DNA of 16,415 nucleotides from Calditrichota bacterium (GCA_024275555.1 JAJRYW010000624.1:1-16415), one strand, 5' to 3'. Shown: positions 6,956-14,671, counted from the first letter of the stretch. The notes: generated by a model from the letters alone, not told the origin. Translations and numbers: made by a program.

Positions 6956-7087
6956 GCATTTAGCAGGCAAAAACACCGTCAGGAAATCGCTGCTTCTGTG
7001 CGGTAAGTATTTAAGGAAGATCAATTCTTGACGACAGTGTAGAATTAAGAGTTGGATTCTTAGATCATAACAGGGAAGGTTGATCGA

Positions 7088-7204
7088 ATGAAGAGAGGGA
7101 ATTCTTTATCTTTTGCACATCTATCGCTAAGCACATCGAGCCGTATTGTCTCGGCCAACATCTTCCCCAACCATTCTGATCTCGGCAGTGAAGAGGTTCC
7201 TTGA
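7088..7204 (+). CDS. Possible small ORF, 38 residues, unknown
   Basis: It starts with ATG at 7088, with GGGAAGG (7073-7079) 8 nt upstream, and stops with TGA at 7202-7204. The peptide begins MKRGNSLSFAHLSL and ends SEEVP. It is Ser-rich and has no recognised motif or membrane segment. The stop codon lies inside a hairpin stem. It may simply be chance; the main support is the ribosome-site spacing. Confidence 0.2.
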   Translation: MKRGNSLSFAHLSLSTSSRIVSANIFPNHSDLGSEEVP

Positions 7205-7219
7205 GGCGTTCTCAAAGGA
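7198..7219 (+). terminator. Weak hairpin, possible attenuator or terminator after cheW
   Basis: TCCTTGAG (7198-7205), loop GCGTT, CTCAAAGGA (7211-7219) with one bulged A; 8 bp. TTTCGGTTCGTT follows, which is T-rich but interrupted. It could end the cheW transcript partially or mark an RNA processing site. Confidence 0.25.
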
Positions 7220-7283
7220 TTTCGGTTCGTTGCTTGTGGAGTTTCGATGAAGAAATAGACTTTAGCAAAAGGTTGTTAAAACG

Positions 7284-8660
7284 ATGAACAAAACGATTCA
7301 GCAACAATTATCCAGCAGCGACCCGCTGGAACGTCGCAACGCCCTGGAAGAGCTCTTTGGGGAGCCGCTTTGTGGGGATGTTCTGGCCCTGGTTGCCCGG
7401 GCTATCAGCGATCCGGACCGCGGCGTCCGTGATATTGCCGCACAGTTGCTGGCCGGTGCACCATCGCAGCAAGCGGCCAGGCAGATTGTCGAACACATTG
7501 CCAGCCGAGATATTACCATCCGCAATTTGGCGGGCGATACCTTGATCAAGATGGGCGAATATGCTATAGAGTCATTGATCCCGTTTATCGATGCGGAAGA
7601 CAAAGACGTACGTAAGTTTGCCATTGATTTACTGGCGCTGCTGCCGGCGCATAAGGCTATCGATCGTATCGCAAAGCGTTTAAATGATCCCGAGCCGAAT
7701 GTGGTGTGCGCGGTGATCGGCGCCCTGGGATCGTTGCATGCCGTCGAGTATAGCGGCGCATTGCTGGAAAGCTATCACACCGCCCCGTATGCGCGCGCCG
7801 ATATTATTACCGCACTGGCGCAATTCTCGATTGAAGAACACTTGAATTTTTTTACCGAAGCGCTGCAGGATGATGATCCGGTTGTGCAGTTAACCGCAGC
7901 AGAAGCCTTAGCCGGCTACAAAGACGCCTCGATCCTGGAAAAGCTTTATCAGAAAATCGAGGAAGTTTCCAGTACGGCCCGCTCGATCATCCTCCAATCG
8001 ATCATCAGCATCATCGATGCGCATCCGGATGAAAACATCGCACTTCCCCATTCGTTGAAAGTCCATTTTTTAGAGATGTTAAATGATTTTGATCTGGACT
8101 ATGTCTGCGCGGCCGTGCGGGGATTACAGCATTATCAGGACCCGGATATTGTCGACCGCCTGATCTCCAAGATGGGAGTTGCCGATCAACTGGATCTGCA
8201 AATTTATCACACTATTTCCCAAACCGGGATCAATGTCATCACCAAAATCCTGCACGCTGCCAGGGAGGAGGTTATTTCTCCGCAGGCCGCAGCCCGGTTT
8301 GTCCTGGGCCTGGCCTCGGAATATGCCATGACAGATGAACATATCCAGCAAGACCCCGCTGTGGAAAAGATGAGTGTGTTTATCAAAAACCACTTTCATA
8401 TTTTGGATGTGGAGGCCAAGCTGTCCAGCATTGAAATATTCAAAAAATTCGGCTTCCCTAACATGGAAGCAATCATAAATGAGGCTTTACGGGATGAGGA
8501 GTCGCTGGTGCGTTCCTTTGCCCTGGAGGCGGTGCGTTCCCTGGATTTAAGCGCCTTTACCGGGGCGCTCTACCAACTCTATGAAGATGAAGACGAGGGG
8601 ATTCGCCAGGCGGCGCTGGAACTTCTGGATGAAATGGAACCCGATCAAAAAGGATTTTAG
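7284..8660 (+). CDS. HEAT-repeat protein of the chemotaxis operon
   Basis: The protein has 458 residues, all alpha-helical in character, and consists of HEAT-like repeats. Clear units lie near residues 14-58 (RRNALEELFG, DPDRGVRDIAAQLL), 62-120 (DITIRNLAGDTL, DKDVRKFAIDLL), 125-155, 188-213 (DDDPVVQLTAAEAL), 270-295, 395-425 (DEESLVRSFALEAV) and 430-452 (DEGIRQAALELL). The D-x-x-V-R-x-x-A-x-x-L pattern is the family signature. There is no signal peptide, membrane helix or catalytic motif, so it is probably a cytoplasmic scaffold or docking protein. Its stop is 2 nt before cheR, so the two genes are almost certainly co-transcribed and coupled. The ribosome site is poor (AAAAGG, 11 nt from the ATG). 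HEAT proteins are not part of the classical chemotaxis pathway; its role here is unknown. Confidence 0.85.
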   Translation: MNKTIQQQLSSSDPLERRNALEELFGEPLCGDVLALVARAISDPDRGVRDIAAQLLAGAPSQQAARQIVEHIASRDITIRNLAGDTLIKMGEYAIESLIPFIDAEDKDVRKFAIDLLALLPAHKAIDRIAKRLNDPEPNVVCAVIGALGSLHAVEYSGALLESYHTAPYARADIITALAQFSIEEHLNFFTEALQDDDPVVQLTAAEALAGYKDASILEKLYQKIEEVSSTARSIILQSIISIIDAHPDENIALPHSLKVHFLEMLNDFDLDYVCAAVRGLQHYQDPDIVDRLISKMGVADQLDLQIYHTISQTGINVITKILHAAREEVISPQAAARFVLGLASEYAMTDEHIQQDPAVEKMSVFIKNHFHILDVEAKLSSIEIFKKFGFPNMEAIINEALRDEESLVRSFALEAVRSLDLSAFTGALYQLYEDEDEGIRQAALELLDEMEPDQKGF

Positions 8661-8662
8661 CT

Positions 8663-9538
8663 ATGAGCTTTTTGGGTCAGATGAACTTAACCACAACGCA
8701 GCAGCATTCGAAGCTCTCTCCCAACGAGTTTGAACGATTGCGCAAGTATATTTATAATACGACCGGCATTTTTTTTCCGGACAATAAAAAATATTTACTG
8801 GAAAGCCGGGTGGGGCAGCGTTTGGCTACTTTGAATTTCGGCTCCTTTGACAGTTACCTGGATCATTTGCGCAATGGGCAGGGGGCTACTGAAATACCTG
8901 CCCTGATTAATGCCATCACCATCAACGAAACGTTTTTCTTTCGCAATGAGCCCCAACTGGAAGTAGTCGAACAAGAATTGCTTCCCAAGTTAGCGGAAAC
9001 CCGGCAAAAACAGGGGAAGTCCAAAGTTCGTATCTGGAGCGCCGCCTGCTCATCGGGCGAGGAGCCTTATACCCTGGCCATGATTATTAAAAATAAAATC
9101 CAGCCCCGGTTTCCCCGGATGCAGTTTGAAATCCTTGGCACAGACATCAACACCCATGTTTTGCAAAAAGCCCGCACCGGCATCTATCGGGAATACGCGG
9201 TTCGGAAGGCGCCTAAAAACTATTTTACCCGCTATTTCCGGGAGGACAAAGGGCGGTTTATGTTGCAGCCTTCTATCCTGAAAATGGTCGATTTCCGGCG
9301 CCTAAACTTGTTTGATCGCCGCTCCATGCAGATGATGCGTAATTTTGACATGATCTTCTGCGCCAATGTGTTGATTTATTTTGACGCAGATTCCAAAAAG
9401 CAAGTCGTGAATAATCTCTATGACGCCCTGAACAACGACGGCTATTTATTGTTAGGCTATTCGGAATCACTTTACGGCGTCAGTCAGGCGTTCAAGCCGA
9501 TTCACTTTACCAAGACTATCGCATATCATAAGGAGTAA
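8663..9538 (+). CDS. cheR: Chemoreceptor glutamate methyltransferase CheR
   Basis: CheR uses S-adenosylmethionine to methylate glutamates on chemoreceptors, which resets kinase activity during adaptation. The protein has 291 residues, the usual size. The N-terminal helical domain (about 17-90) ends with TINETFFFRN. The methyltransferase domain then shows WSAACSSGEEPYTLAM (a variant of the usual WSAGCSTGEEPY SAM-binding motif), LGTDINTHVLQKARTGIY and FDMIFCANVLIYFD. No extra TPR domain is fused at the C terminus. The start lies 2 nt after the HEAT gene, with AAAAGGA inside that gene's end as ribosome site. The cheY1 start lies 4 nt downstream. CheB, its counterpart, is at the end of the cluster. 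Confidence 0.96.
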   Translation: MSFLGQMNLTTTQQHSKLSPNEFERLRKYIYNTTGIFFPDNKKYLLESRVGQRLATLNFGSFDSYLDHLRNGQGATEIPALINAITINETFFFRNEPQLEVVEQELLPKLAETRQKQGKSKVRIWSAACSSGEEPYTLAMIIKNKIQPRFPRMQFEILGTDINTHVLQKARTGIYREYAVRKAPKNYFTRYFREDKGRFMLQPSILKMVDFRRLNLFDRRSMQMMRNFDMIFCANVLIYFDADSKKQVVNNLYDALNNDGYLLLGYSESLYGVSQAFKPIHFTKTIAYHKE

Positions 9539-9542
9539 TACT

Positions 9543-9908
9543 ATGAACAAGGTCGTAATGGTCGTTGACGACGCCGAATCGATCCGGAAATTTATCATGT
9601 TTGCCTTGCGCGCCCAGGGGTGCAAAGTCATCCAGGCCAAAGATGGTATGGACGCCCTGGAAAAATTGGCTCATGAACAGGTCGACCTGATTATTACCGA
9701 TCTGAATATGCCCAACATGAATGGCTTCGATTTGGTGAAAGCCGTGCGTGATGACCAGCGCTACCAGGAAATCCCGGTGATTATCCTGTCCTCCCTGAGC
9801 AGCGAAGAAGAGCAGCAAATGGGCAAGGATTTGGGAGCAACAGCCTATCTGGTCAAACCGTTTGATCAAAAACGAATTCAATATGAAGTGTTAAAGTATT
9901 TAGCGTAG
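9543..9908 (+). CDS. cheY: CheY-like single-domain response regulator 1
   Basis: This is a receiver domain only, 121 residues. The acidic pocket is Asp9/Asp10, the phosphorylated residue is Asp53 in ITDLNMPNM, the switch Ser/Thr is Ser83, and Lys105 lies in VKPF with the aromatic Tyr102 three residues before it. Asn55 (Asp+2) is the residue that CheZ contacts in E. coli CheY, so this protein could be a CheZ substrate. It differs from the second copy in the beta4-alpha4 loop, which is Ser/Glu-rich (LSSLSSEEEQQ), and in the alpha5 face (DQKRIQYEVLKYL). AAGGAG overlapping the cheR stop gives a good ribosome site. It may act as motor regulator, phosphate sink or modulator; the sequence does not decide. 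Confidence 0.9.
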   Translation: MNKVVMVVDDAESIRKFIMFALRAQGCKVIQAKDGMDALEKLAHEQVDLIITDLNMPNMNGFDLVKAVRDDQRYQEIPVIILSSLSSEEEQQMGKDLGATAYLVKPFDQKRIQYEVLKYLA

Positions 9909-9921
9909 AGGAGGATATACA

Positions 9922-10290
9922 ATGAAGTTTCTGGTTGTTGATGACTCTCCGACCATGCGTCGCATTGTGAATAATGCCCTGGGACGGATTGGCTACGATG
10001 ATGTGGTGGAAGCGGAAGACGGTAAAGACGCCCTGGCAAAACTGGTGGTGGAGGAGGTCGATTTTATCATCACAGACTGGAATATGCCCAATATGACCGG
10101 TCTGGAGTTTACCAAAGCGGTCCGGAGCCATCCGGAGTTTCACGAAATGCCCATCCTGATGGTCACCACACGGAGTATGAAGGAGGATGTGTTCGAGGCC
10201 TTGCAAGCCCGGGTCAACAATTATATTACCAAACCATTTACTCCTCAGGTGCTTAAAGAAAAGATTGAACAAATTTTGCAGACAGCTTAG
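9922..10290 (+). CDS. cheY: Chemotaxis response regulator CheY 2 (motor type)
   Basis: This is a receiver domain only, 122 residues, and the closer of the two to E. coli CheY. Asp7/Asp8 form the acidic pocket, Asp52 lies in TDWNMPNMTGLEF (almost identical to the enteric motif), Thr82 is the switch residue, and Tyr101-x-x-Lys104 lies in YITKPFT. The C-terminal helix PQVLKEKIEQIL also resembles enteric CheY. In the classical pathway phospho-CheY binds FliM at the flagellar switch. Asn54 is the CheZ contact position. GAGGAGG precedes the ATG. The gene lies 13 nt after cheY1 and 10 nt before cheZ, so the pair and the phosphatase are translated from the same message. Confidence 0.94.
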   Translation: MKFLVVDDSPTMRRIVNNALGRIGYDDVVEAEDGKDALAKLVVEEVDFIITDWNMPNMTGLEFTKAVRSHPEFHEMPILMVTTRSMKEDVFEALQARVNNYITKPFTPQVLKEKIEQILQTA

Positions 10291-10300
10291 GGAGGGAGCC

Positions 10301-11215
10301 ATGCATGTTCAAAACCTAAATGGAATTTCCAACAAAATAAACGAATTGAAAGCCTTGTTTATTTTTGGCCAGCGAGTCTTGCCGTTTCTGGAAGAGTTGT
10401 TCCAGTTTGTGCAGGAAGTTATTCCTTTACTGGATGAGATCAATGCCTCGATCAAAGAAAGCACCTCCAAGATGCCCCGGGCCTCTTCTCAGTTGAATAA
10501 AGTAACCCAGGCAACCGAGTTGGCTACTACCGAAATTTTGGACACCATCGACAGTATCCTTTTTAAATTGGGGACTGTTAAATCCGGCCGCCAAAAAGAG
10601 CTGGACTTAATCAACAGGGCCATGCGGTTAGACACCCGAATGATCCGTATCCTGCGCAAAGAATTGGGCCATAGTCATCCGGAATTGCTGGGGCAGATTA
10701 ACGCGATGCACAAGGAAAAACGGGCCCTGCTCAAAGCCAGCCTGCAAGAAGATAGCCGCCTGGCGGACGTTCTGAATGAAATTCATGATAAAACCAGCAA
10801 TATCCTGATGTCGCTCCAGGTTCAGGACATTACCGCCCAGCAAATTGCCGCGGTAAATCACCTGATTGAGTCGATCGAAGAGCATTTGGAGAAATTGATT
10901 TGCAGATTTAAGAATGGCCAGAATGTTTTTGCGGAGGACGATGTTGCCGGGAAACATAAAGCGTTTAATCCGGATGCGATCTATGACACCTCCGGGGCGC
11001 AACAACAGGCGGCGGATGAAATTTTTCAAAACCCGGCCCCGGCGGCCGAACCGGCCGATCAGGCCGACCAGGGTGAAATAAACAAATTATTCCGGGAGAC
11101 GTCTTCGGAAGCAACCGCGGCGGAAGAGGGAACATCGACCCCGCCCGGGGAAGACCTGGCAGATTTGCACAGGGAAGCCTCCCAGGAAGAAATAGACAAA
11201 CTATTCGGAAATTGA
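10301..11215 (+). CDS. cheZ: CheY-P phosphatase CheZ with two tail CheY-binding motifs
   Basis: CheZ accelerates loss of phosphate from phospho-CheY. The protein has 304 residues, longer than the 214 of E. coli. Residues 1-205 form the long helical hairpin core with the family motifs MPRASSQLNKVTQATELAT (58-76) and LMSLQVQDITAQQI (169-182). Asp176 and Gln180 match the catalytic pair Asp143/Gln147 of E. coli in spacing and context. Residues 210-290 are a flexible Ala/Pro/Glu-rich linker. The extreme C terminus, ASQEEIDKLFGN (293-304), is the expected CheY-binding peptide. A second copy, ADQGEINKLFRE (255-266), lies inside the linker. The ATG at 10301 has GGGAGG 5 nt upstream. The gene sits between cheY2 and cheA. 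Confidence 0.92.
   Translation: MHVQNLNGISNKINELKALFIFGQRVLPFLEELFQFVQEVIPLLDEINASIKESTSKMPRASSQLNKVTQATELATTEILDTIDSILFKLGTVKSGRQKELDLINRAMRLDTRMIRILRKELGHSHPELLGQINAMHKEKRALLKASLQEDSRLADVLNEIHDKTSNILMSLQVQDITAQQIAAVNHLIESIEEHLEKLICRFKNGQNVFAEDDVAGKHKAFNPDAIYDTSGAQQQAADEIFQNPAPAAEPADQADQGEINKLFRETSSEATAAEEGTSTPPGEDLADLHREASQEEIDKLFGN
11063..11212 (+). repeat. Duplicated CheY-binding peptide motif in CheZ tail
   Basis: Two copies of a (S/D)-Q-x-E-I-(D/N)-K-L-F motif, at residues 255-266 (11063-11098) and 293-304 (11177-11212). Both resemble the FliM N-terminal motif (SQxEIDxLL) and the CheZ C-terminal peptide, which bind the same face of CheY. They are separated by an acidic, Thr/Pro-rich 26-residue spacer. 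Confidence 0.7.
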
Positions 11216-11227
11216 CTGAGGCCTGAT

Positions 11228-13438
11228 ATGCATCCCATGTTTTCAGATGACATGCTCGAAATTGTTGAGAGCTTTGTGATAGAAACACAAGAAATGTTTG
11301 AAGAACTTGATCAGGACTTGCTGGAATTGGAAAGCCACTCTGAGGACAAAGAACTGATCAACAAAATTTTCCGGGCGGTCCATACGGTTAAGGGCACTTC
11401 CGGTTTTTTAGAGTTTACCCAAATGAGCGAACTGGCGCATGTGTTTGAGGATGTCTTAAACAAAATGCGCAAAGAGGAACTGAAATTTAAACCGGAAATG
11501 TTAGACGTCATGTTAGACGCCTTCGATATGATGAAGGCGCTTTTGGAGCAGGTGATCGAAAAAACTATCCGGGAAATTGACCTGGGCGACATCATTGCCC
11601 GGCTGGAGGCTATCGCCGCCCAACAGCCGGCGGCGTCAGTTGCCGCTAAAGCGACATCGCCGCAGCAGGAAAACGCCCCGGCTTCTGCCGCCGGGAAAGG
11701 GAAAGGTGCGGCGCCGGAACCACATCCCATGTTTGCCGAGGACATGGCCGAGATTGTGGAGAGCTTTATCGTGGAAACCGAGGAACTGTTCGAACAGTTA
11801 GATCAGGATTTGCTCCAGTTGGAACAACGCGCGGATGATAAAGAACTAATCAACACCATTTTCCGGGCGGTGCACACGGTAAAAGGAACCTCGGGTTTCC
11901 TGGGCTTTGACCAGATGAGCGATCTTTCCCACTACTTTGAGGATGTGCTGAATAAACTTCGTAAAGAGGAGTTGCTGTTTCAGCCCTGGATGATGGACAT
12001 TATGCTGGACGCCCTCGATACGATGAAAGTTTTGCTCCAGCAAGCGGTACACAAAGAAATTAAGCCGATCAATTTAGAGACTCTTTTGGCGAACTTGATG
12101 AATATTGCCGAAGGAAAGAAGGTGCAAAGAGAAAAAATGGCCGGGGAAGGCGCTTCTCCCCACAAAGGCGCTGCCAAAACCGGGCCGACGCCCGCACCGG
12201 CCGCAGCTCCTCCCAGGCGGAAAATGGACAAGACGGTTGACGCCACAATTCGGGTTGATGTGCGCCGATTGGATGATCTGATGAACCTGGTGGGCGAATT
12301 GGTGCTGGGACGGAACCGGCTGGCCCAGATTGTCAGCACTTTTGCCATGAAGGATGAATCCCAGGAATTAAGTCATGAATTGGTCGATACCAGCGCCCAG
12401 ATAGATTTTATCACTACCGAACTGCAAGCCGCAGTGATGAAAACCCGTATGGTGCAAATCGGGCGGGTTTTTAACCGCTTTCCACGCCTGGTGCGGGACA
12501 TCGCCCGGGAGTCCGGCAAAGAGATCGAGCTGGTGCTGGAAGGGGAGGAAACCGAGATGGATAAATCGATCATCGAGGAAATTAGCGATCCGCTTATCCA
12601 TTTGATCCGCAATGCCGCCGATCATGGGGTGGAGTCCCCCGGGGAGCGCGAGAAAAAGGGCAAGCCCAGGCGGGGCGTTATCCGCCTTTCCGCCGGCCAC
12701 GAGGGTAATCATATTGTAATTATGATCGAAGATGACGGCCGCGGCATCGATCCGGAAAAAATTAAAACAAAAGCAGTCGAAAAGGAGTTGATCTCCCCGG
12801 AAGAAGCGGCCAACCTCAGCCTCGCCGAAATCTATAACCTGATCTTTCTGCCCGGATTCAGCACCGCGCAAAAAGTTACCAATGTTTCCGGCCGTGGGGT
12901 GGGCATGGATGTGGTGAAAACCAACATCACCAGGCTAAATGGAATGGTCAGCGTCGAATCCGAAGTCGGCAAGGGAACCCGGCTGACCCTGAAACTGCCG
13001 CTGACCCTGGCGATTATTCAGGGATTGCTGGTGAATGTCGGCGCCGAGACTTTTGCGGTTCCGCTCAGTTCGGTGATCGAAGTGGTGAAAACCCACCGGG
13101 AGGAAGTCTCTACCATCCAGGGGCGGGAGGTGATCCGCATCCGGGAACGAATCCTTCCCCTGGTTCGCATCCACAAGCTCTTAGAGGTGCCCGGCGCCCA
13201 ATCCGATCCGGATCGCTTTTATACCGTGGTGATCGGCGTCGCCAATCATCAGTTCGGGTTGATCGTCGATGACTTACAGGGACAGAAGGAAATTGTCATC
13301 AAATCATTGGGAACTTATCTGAAAAACATTCCCGGCATTGCCGGATCGACTATCCTGGGCGACGGGAAAGTGATTATGATCCTGGATATCGGGGAGCTTA
13401 CACATTTGCTCCAGCAGCATACGGCAGTAGAGGATTAA
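11228..13438 (+). CDS. cheA: Chemotaxis histidine kinase CheA with tandem Hpt domains
   Basis: CheA is the cytoplasmic autokinase of the chemoreceptor array and passes phosphate to CheY and CheB. The protein has 736 residues. Domains in order: Hpt1 (about 2-126, phospho-His52 in AVHTVKGTSGF), an Ala/Pro/Gly-rich linker (130-164), Hpt2 (166-290, His216 in the identical motif), a second low-complexity linker (295-335), the P3 dimerisation helices (336-430), the ATPase domain with N box HLIRNAADHGVE (458-469), G1 DDGRGID (502-508) and G2 GRGVGMDVV (556-564), and the C-terminal CheW-like domain (about 595-730). No P2 CheY/CheB-docking domain is visible. The two Hpts are about 67% identical by hand count. 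The ATG at 11228 has GAGG 6 nt upstream and follows cheZ by 12 nt. Confidence 0.96.
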   Translation: MHPMFSDDMLEIVESFVIETQEMFEELDQDLLELESHSEDKELINKIFRAVHTVKGTSGFLEFTQMSELAHVFEDVLNKMRKEELKFKPEMLDVMLDAFDMMKALLEQVIEKTIREIDLGDIIARLEAIAAQQPAASVAAKATSPQQENAPASAAGKGKGAAPEPHPMFAEDMAEIVESFIVETEELFEQLDQDLLQLEQRADDKELINTIFRAVHTVKGTSGFLGFDQMSDLSHYFEDVLNKLRKEELLFQPWMMDIMLDALDTMKVLLQQAVHKEIKPINLETLLANLMNIAEGKKVQREKMAGEGASPHKGAAKTGPTPAPAAAPPRRKMDKTVDATIRVDVRRLDDLMNLVGELVLGRNRLAQIVSTFAMKDESQELSHELVDTSAQIDFITTELQAAVMKTRMVQIGRVFNRFPRLVRDIARESGKEIELVLEGEETEMDKSIIEEISDPLIHLIRNAADHGVESPGEREKKGKPRRGVIRLSAGHEGNHIVIMIEDDGRGIDPEKIKTKAVEKELISPEEAANLSLAEIYNLIFLPGFSTAQKVTNVSGRGVGMDVVKTNITRLNGMVSVESEVGKGTRLTLKLPLTLAIIQGLLVNVGAETFAVPLSSVIEVVKTHREEVSTIQGREVIRIRERILPLVRIHKLLEVPGAQSDPDRFYTVVIGVANHQFGLIVDDLQGQKEIVIKSLGTYLKNIPGIAGSTILGDGKVIMILDIGELTHLLQQHTAVED
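11231..12097 (+). repeat. Tandem Hpt duplication within cheA
   Basis: Residues 2-126 (11231-11605) and 166-290 (11723-12097) align without gaps at an offset of 164 residues, with 84 of 125 identical by hand count. Both begin HPMF and carry the same 15-residue core around the phospho-histidine. At DNA level the copies differ at many third positions (for example aacttgatcaggacttg versus agttagatcaggatttg), so the duplication is not recent. Confidence 0.9.
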
Positions 13439-13471
13439 CGGCAAAATAAATATCAAGCAAAGCAGGGACTT

Positions 13472-14539
13472 ATGGCGGTACGAATTTTAGTTGTCGACGA
13501 TTCCGCATTTATGCGCAAGGCCATTTCGGTGATGTTGGAAGAGGAGCCGGATTTCCGGGTGGCGGCGACCGCCAAAGACGGTATTGAAGCTATCGAGATG
13601 ACCCGTAAATATCGCCCGGACATTATCACCATGGACATTGAAATGCCGCGCATGGATGGCATAACCGCCCTGAAGGAAATAATGAGTTTTCAACCCACGC
13701 CGGTGCTGGTGATCAGTTCCCTGACCGTCGACGGCGCCGAGGCCACGGTGAAAGCCATGCAAGCCGGTGCAGTGGACTTTATCCCCAAACAGTTGTCGTT
13801 TGTCTCCCTGGATATTATCAAGATTAAAAAAGATTTAATTGAAAAGATCAGGGCGATTGCCGGCAGTAAATCGTCTTTGTTCGGAAGAGGCGACGCCCGG
13901 CGGGCCGGCCAGGCTTCCGCTGTTCCGCAAGGCCGACGTTTTCGGTTTCCCAGTGCGCAGTTTGTTGCTATTGGAGTGTCAACCGGCGGGCCGTTTTCTC
14001 TGCAAAAGCTAATCCCCAAATTACCGGCAAGCTTTCCCATTCCCATTGCGATTGTGCAGCACATGCCGCCCCATTTTACCCGTTCCATGGCCGAGCGGCT
14101 GAACCAGTTGAGCGCCCTAACCGTGCGCGAGGCCGAGGAAGCTATGGAATTGACCCCCGGATTGGTTCTGATTGCTCCCGGGGGAAAACATCTTCATTTC
14201 CGGAAACGCGGCGCTAAAGTAGTGGCGCACATTTCCGGGCAGCCTGCCGATACTCTCTTCAAGCCCTCGGTGGATGTGATGTTTCGCTCCGCCCATGATG
14301 TCTTCGGCGGGGATATCCTGGCAGTGGTGATGACCGGGATGGGCAAGGACGGCCTGGAGGGGGCCCGGCTGATCAAACAGTCCGGCGGCCGGGTGATTGC
14401 CCAGGATGAGCAATCCTGTGTGGTGTATGGAATGCCTAAAACGATTGTGGTCGCCGACCTGGCCGACCTGGTGCTGCCGCTCGAGGATATCCCCAAACAG
14501 CTAACCAGAACCGTCTCTCGTTTGCAGGCGGTTTCTTAG
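13472..14539 (+). CDS. cheB: Chemoreceptor methylesterase/deamidase CheB
   Basis: CheB removes receptor methyl groups (and deamidates glutamines); CheA phosphorylation activates it, and it opposes CheR. The protein has 355 residues, full length. The receiver domain (1-125) has Asp9/Asp10, phospho-Asp55 in TMDIEMPRMDG and Lys106 in FIPK. A roughly 35-residue linker follows. The esterase domain (160-350) has catalytic Ser170 in GVSTGG, His197 in VQHMPPHFT and Asp293 in MTGMGKDG. The ATG at 13472 has GCAGGGA upstream and follows cheA by 33 nt, the widest gap in the HEAT-to-cheB run. It is the last che gene here; the next gene is convergent. Confidence 0.96.
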   Translation: MAVRILVVDDSAFMRKAISVMLEEEPDFRVAATAKDGIEAIEMTRKYRPDIITMDIEMPRMDGITALKEIMSFQPTPVLVISSLTVDGAEATVKAMQAGAVDFIPKQLSFVSLDIIKIKKDLIEKIRAIAGSKSSLFGRGDARRAGQASAVPQGRRFRFPSAQFVAIGVSTGGPFSLQKLIPKLPASFPIPIAIVQHMPPHFTRSMAERLNQLSALTVREAEEAMELTPGLVLIAPGGKHLHFRKRGAKVVAHISGQPADTLFKPSVDVMFRSAHDVFGGDILAVVMTGMGKDGLEGARLIKQSGGRVIAQDEQSCVVYGMPKTIVVADLADLVLPLEDIPKQLTRTVSRLQAVS

Positions 14540-14605
14540 AAGCGGGTCGATCCTCCCAAGCCCTTTATCCGTAAACACTCCCTGTTATCGAGAGTTGGTC
14601 AATTT

Positions 14606-14629
14606 TCCCGCCGGGAGTCCTGGCCGGGA
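14606..14629. terminator. Weak GC-rich hairpin between cheB and the hybrid kinase
   Basis: TCCCG (14606-14610) pairs with CGGGA (14625-14629). Inner CCGG/CCGG can pair as an alternative. T-rich flanks lie on both sides (AATTTT before, TTTCTGCTTTCTTT after), as expected for a bidirectional terminator between convergent genes. The stem is short and imperfect. Confidence 0.3.
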
Positions 14630-14671
14630 TTTCTGCTTTCTTTGAAATTGAAGGATTTTTATCGGGGGAGA

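Larger units (their letters stand above)
6956..7283 (+). other. Gap between cheW and the HEAT-repeat gene
   Basis: This 328-nt gap contains no large gene. It holds a possible 38-codon ORF (7088-7204) and a hairpin at 7198-7219. No convincing sigma70 promoter was found: TTGACG at 7028-7033 has no -10 at the right distance. The long spacing contrasts with gaps of 2-33 nt in the rest of the che run, suggesting a separate transcription start for the downstream genes. Confidence 0.5.

Noticed and set aside
10187..10300. Upstream in-frame extension of cheZ into cheY2
   Set aside because: It would overlap most of the last 100 nt of cheY2; the ATG at 10301 has a strong GGGAGG and starts right at the CheZ-like N terminus.
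11231..12097. Hpt duplication as an assembly artefact
   Set aside because: The copies differ at about a third of residues and at many synonymous sites, so they cannot be a duplicated read or assembly error.
12368..12871. Long minus-strand frame of 167 codons inside cheA
   Set aside because: It overlaps the CheA P3 and ATPase domains entirely and shows no recognisable protein features.
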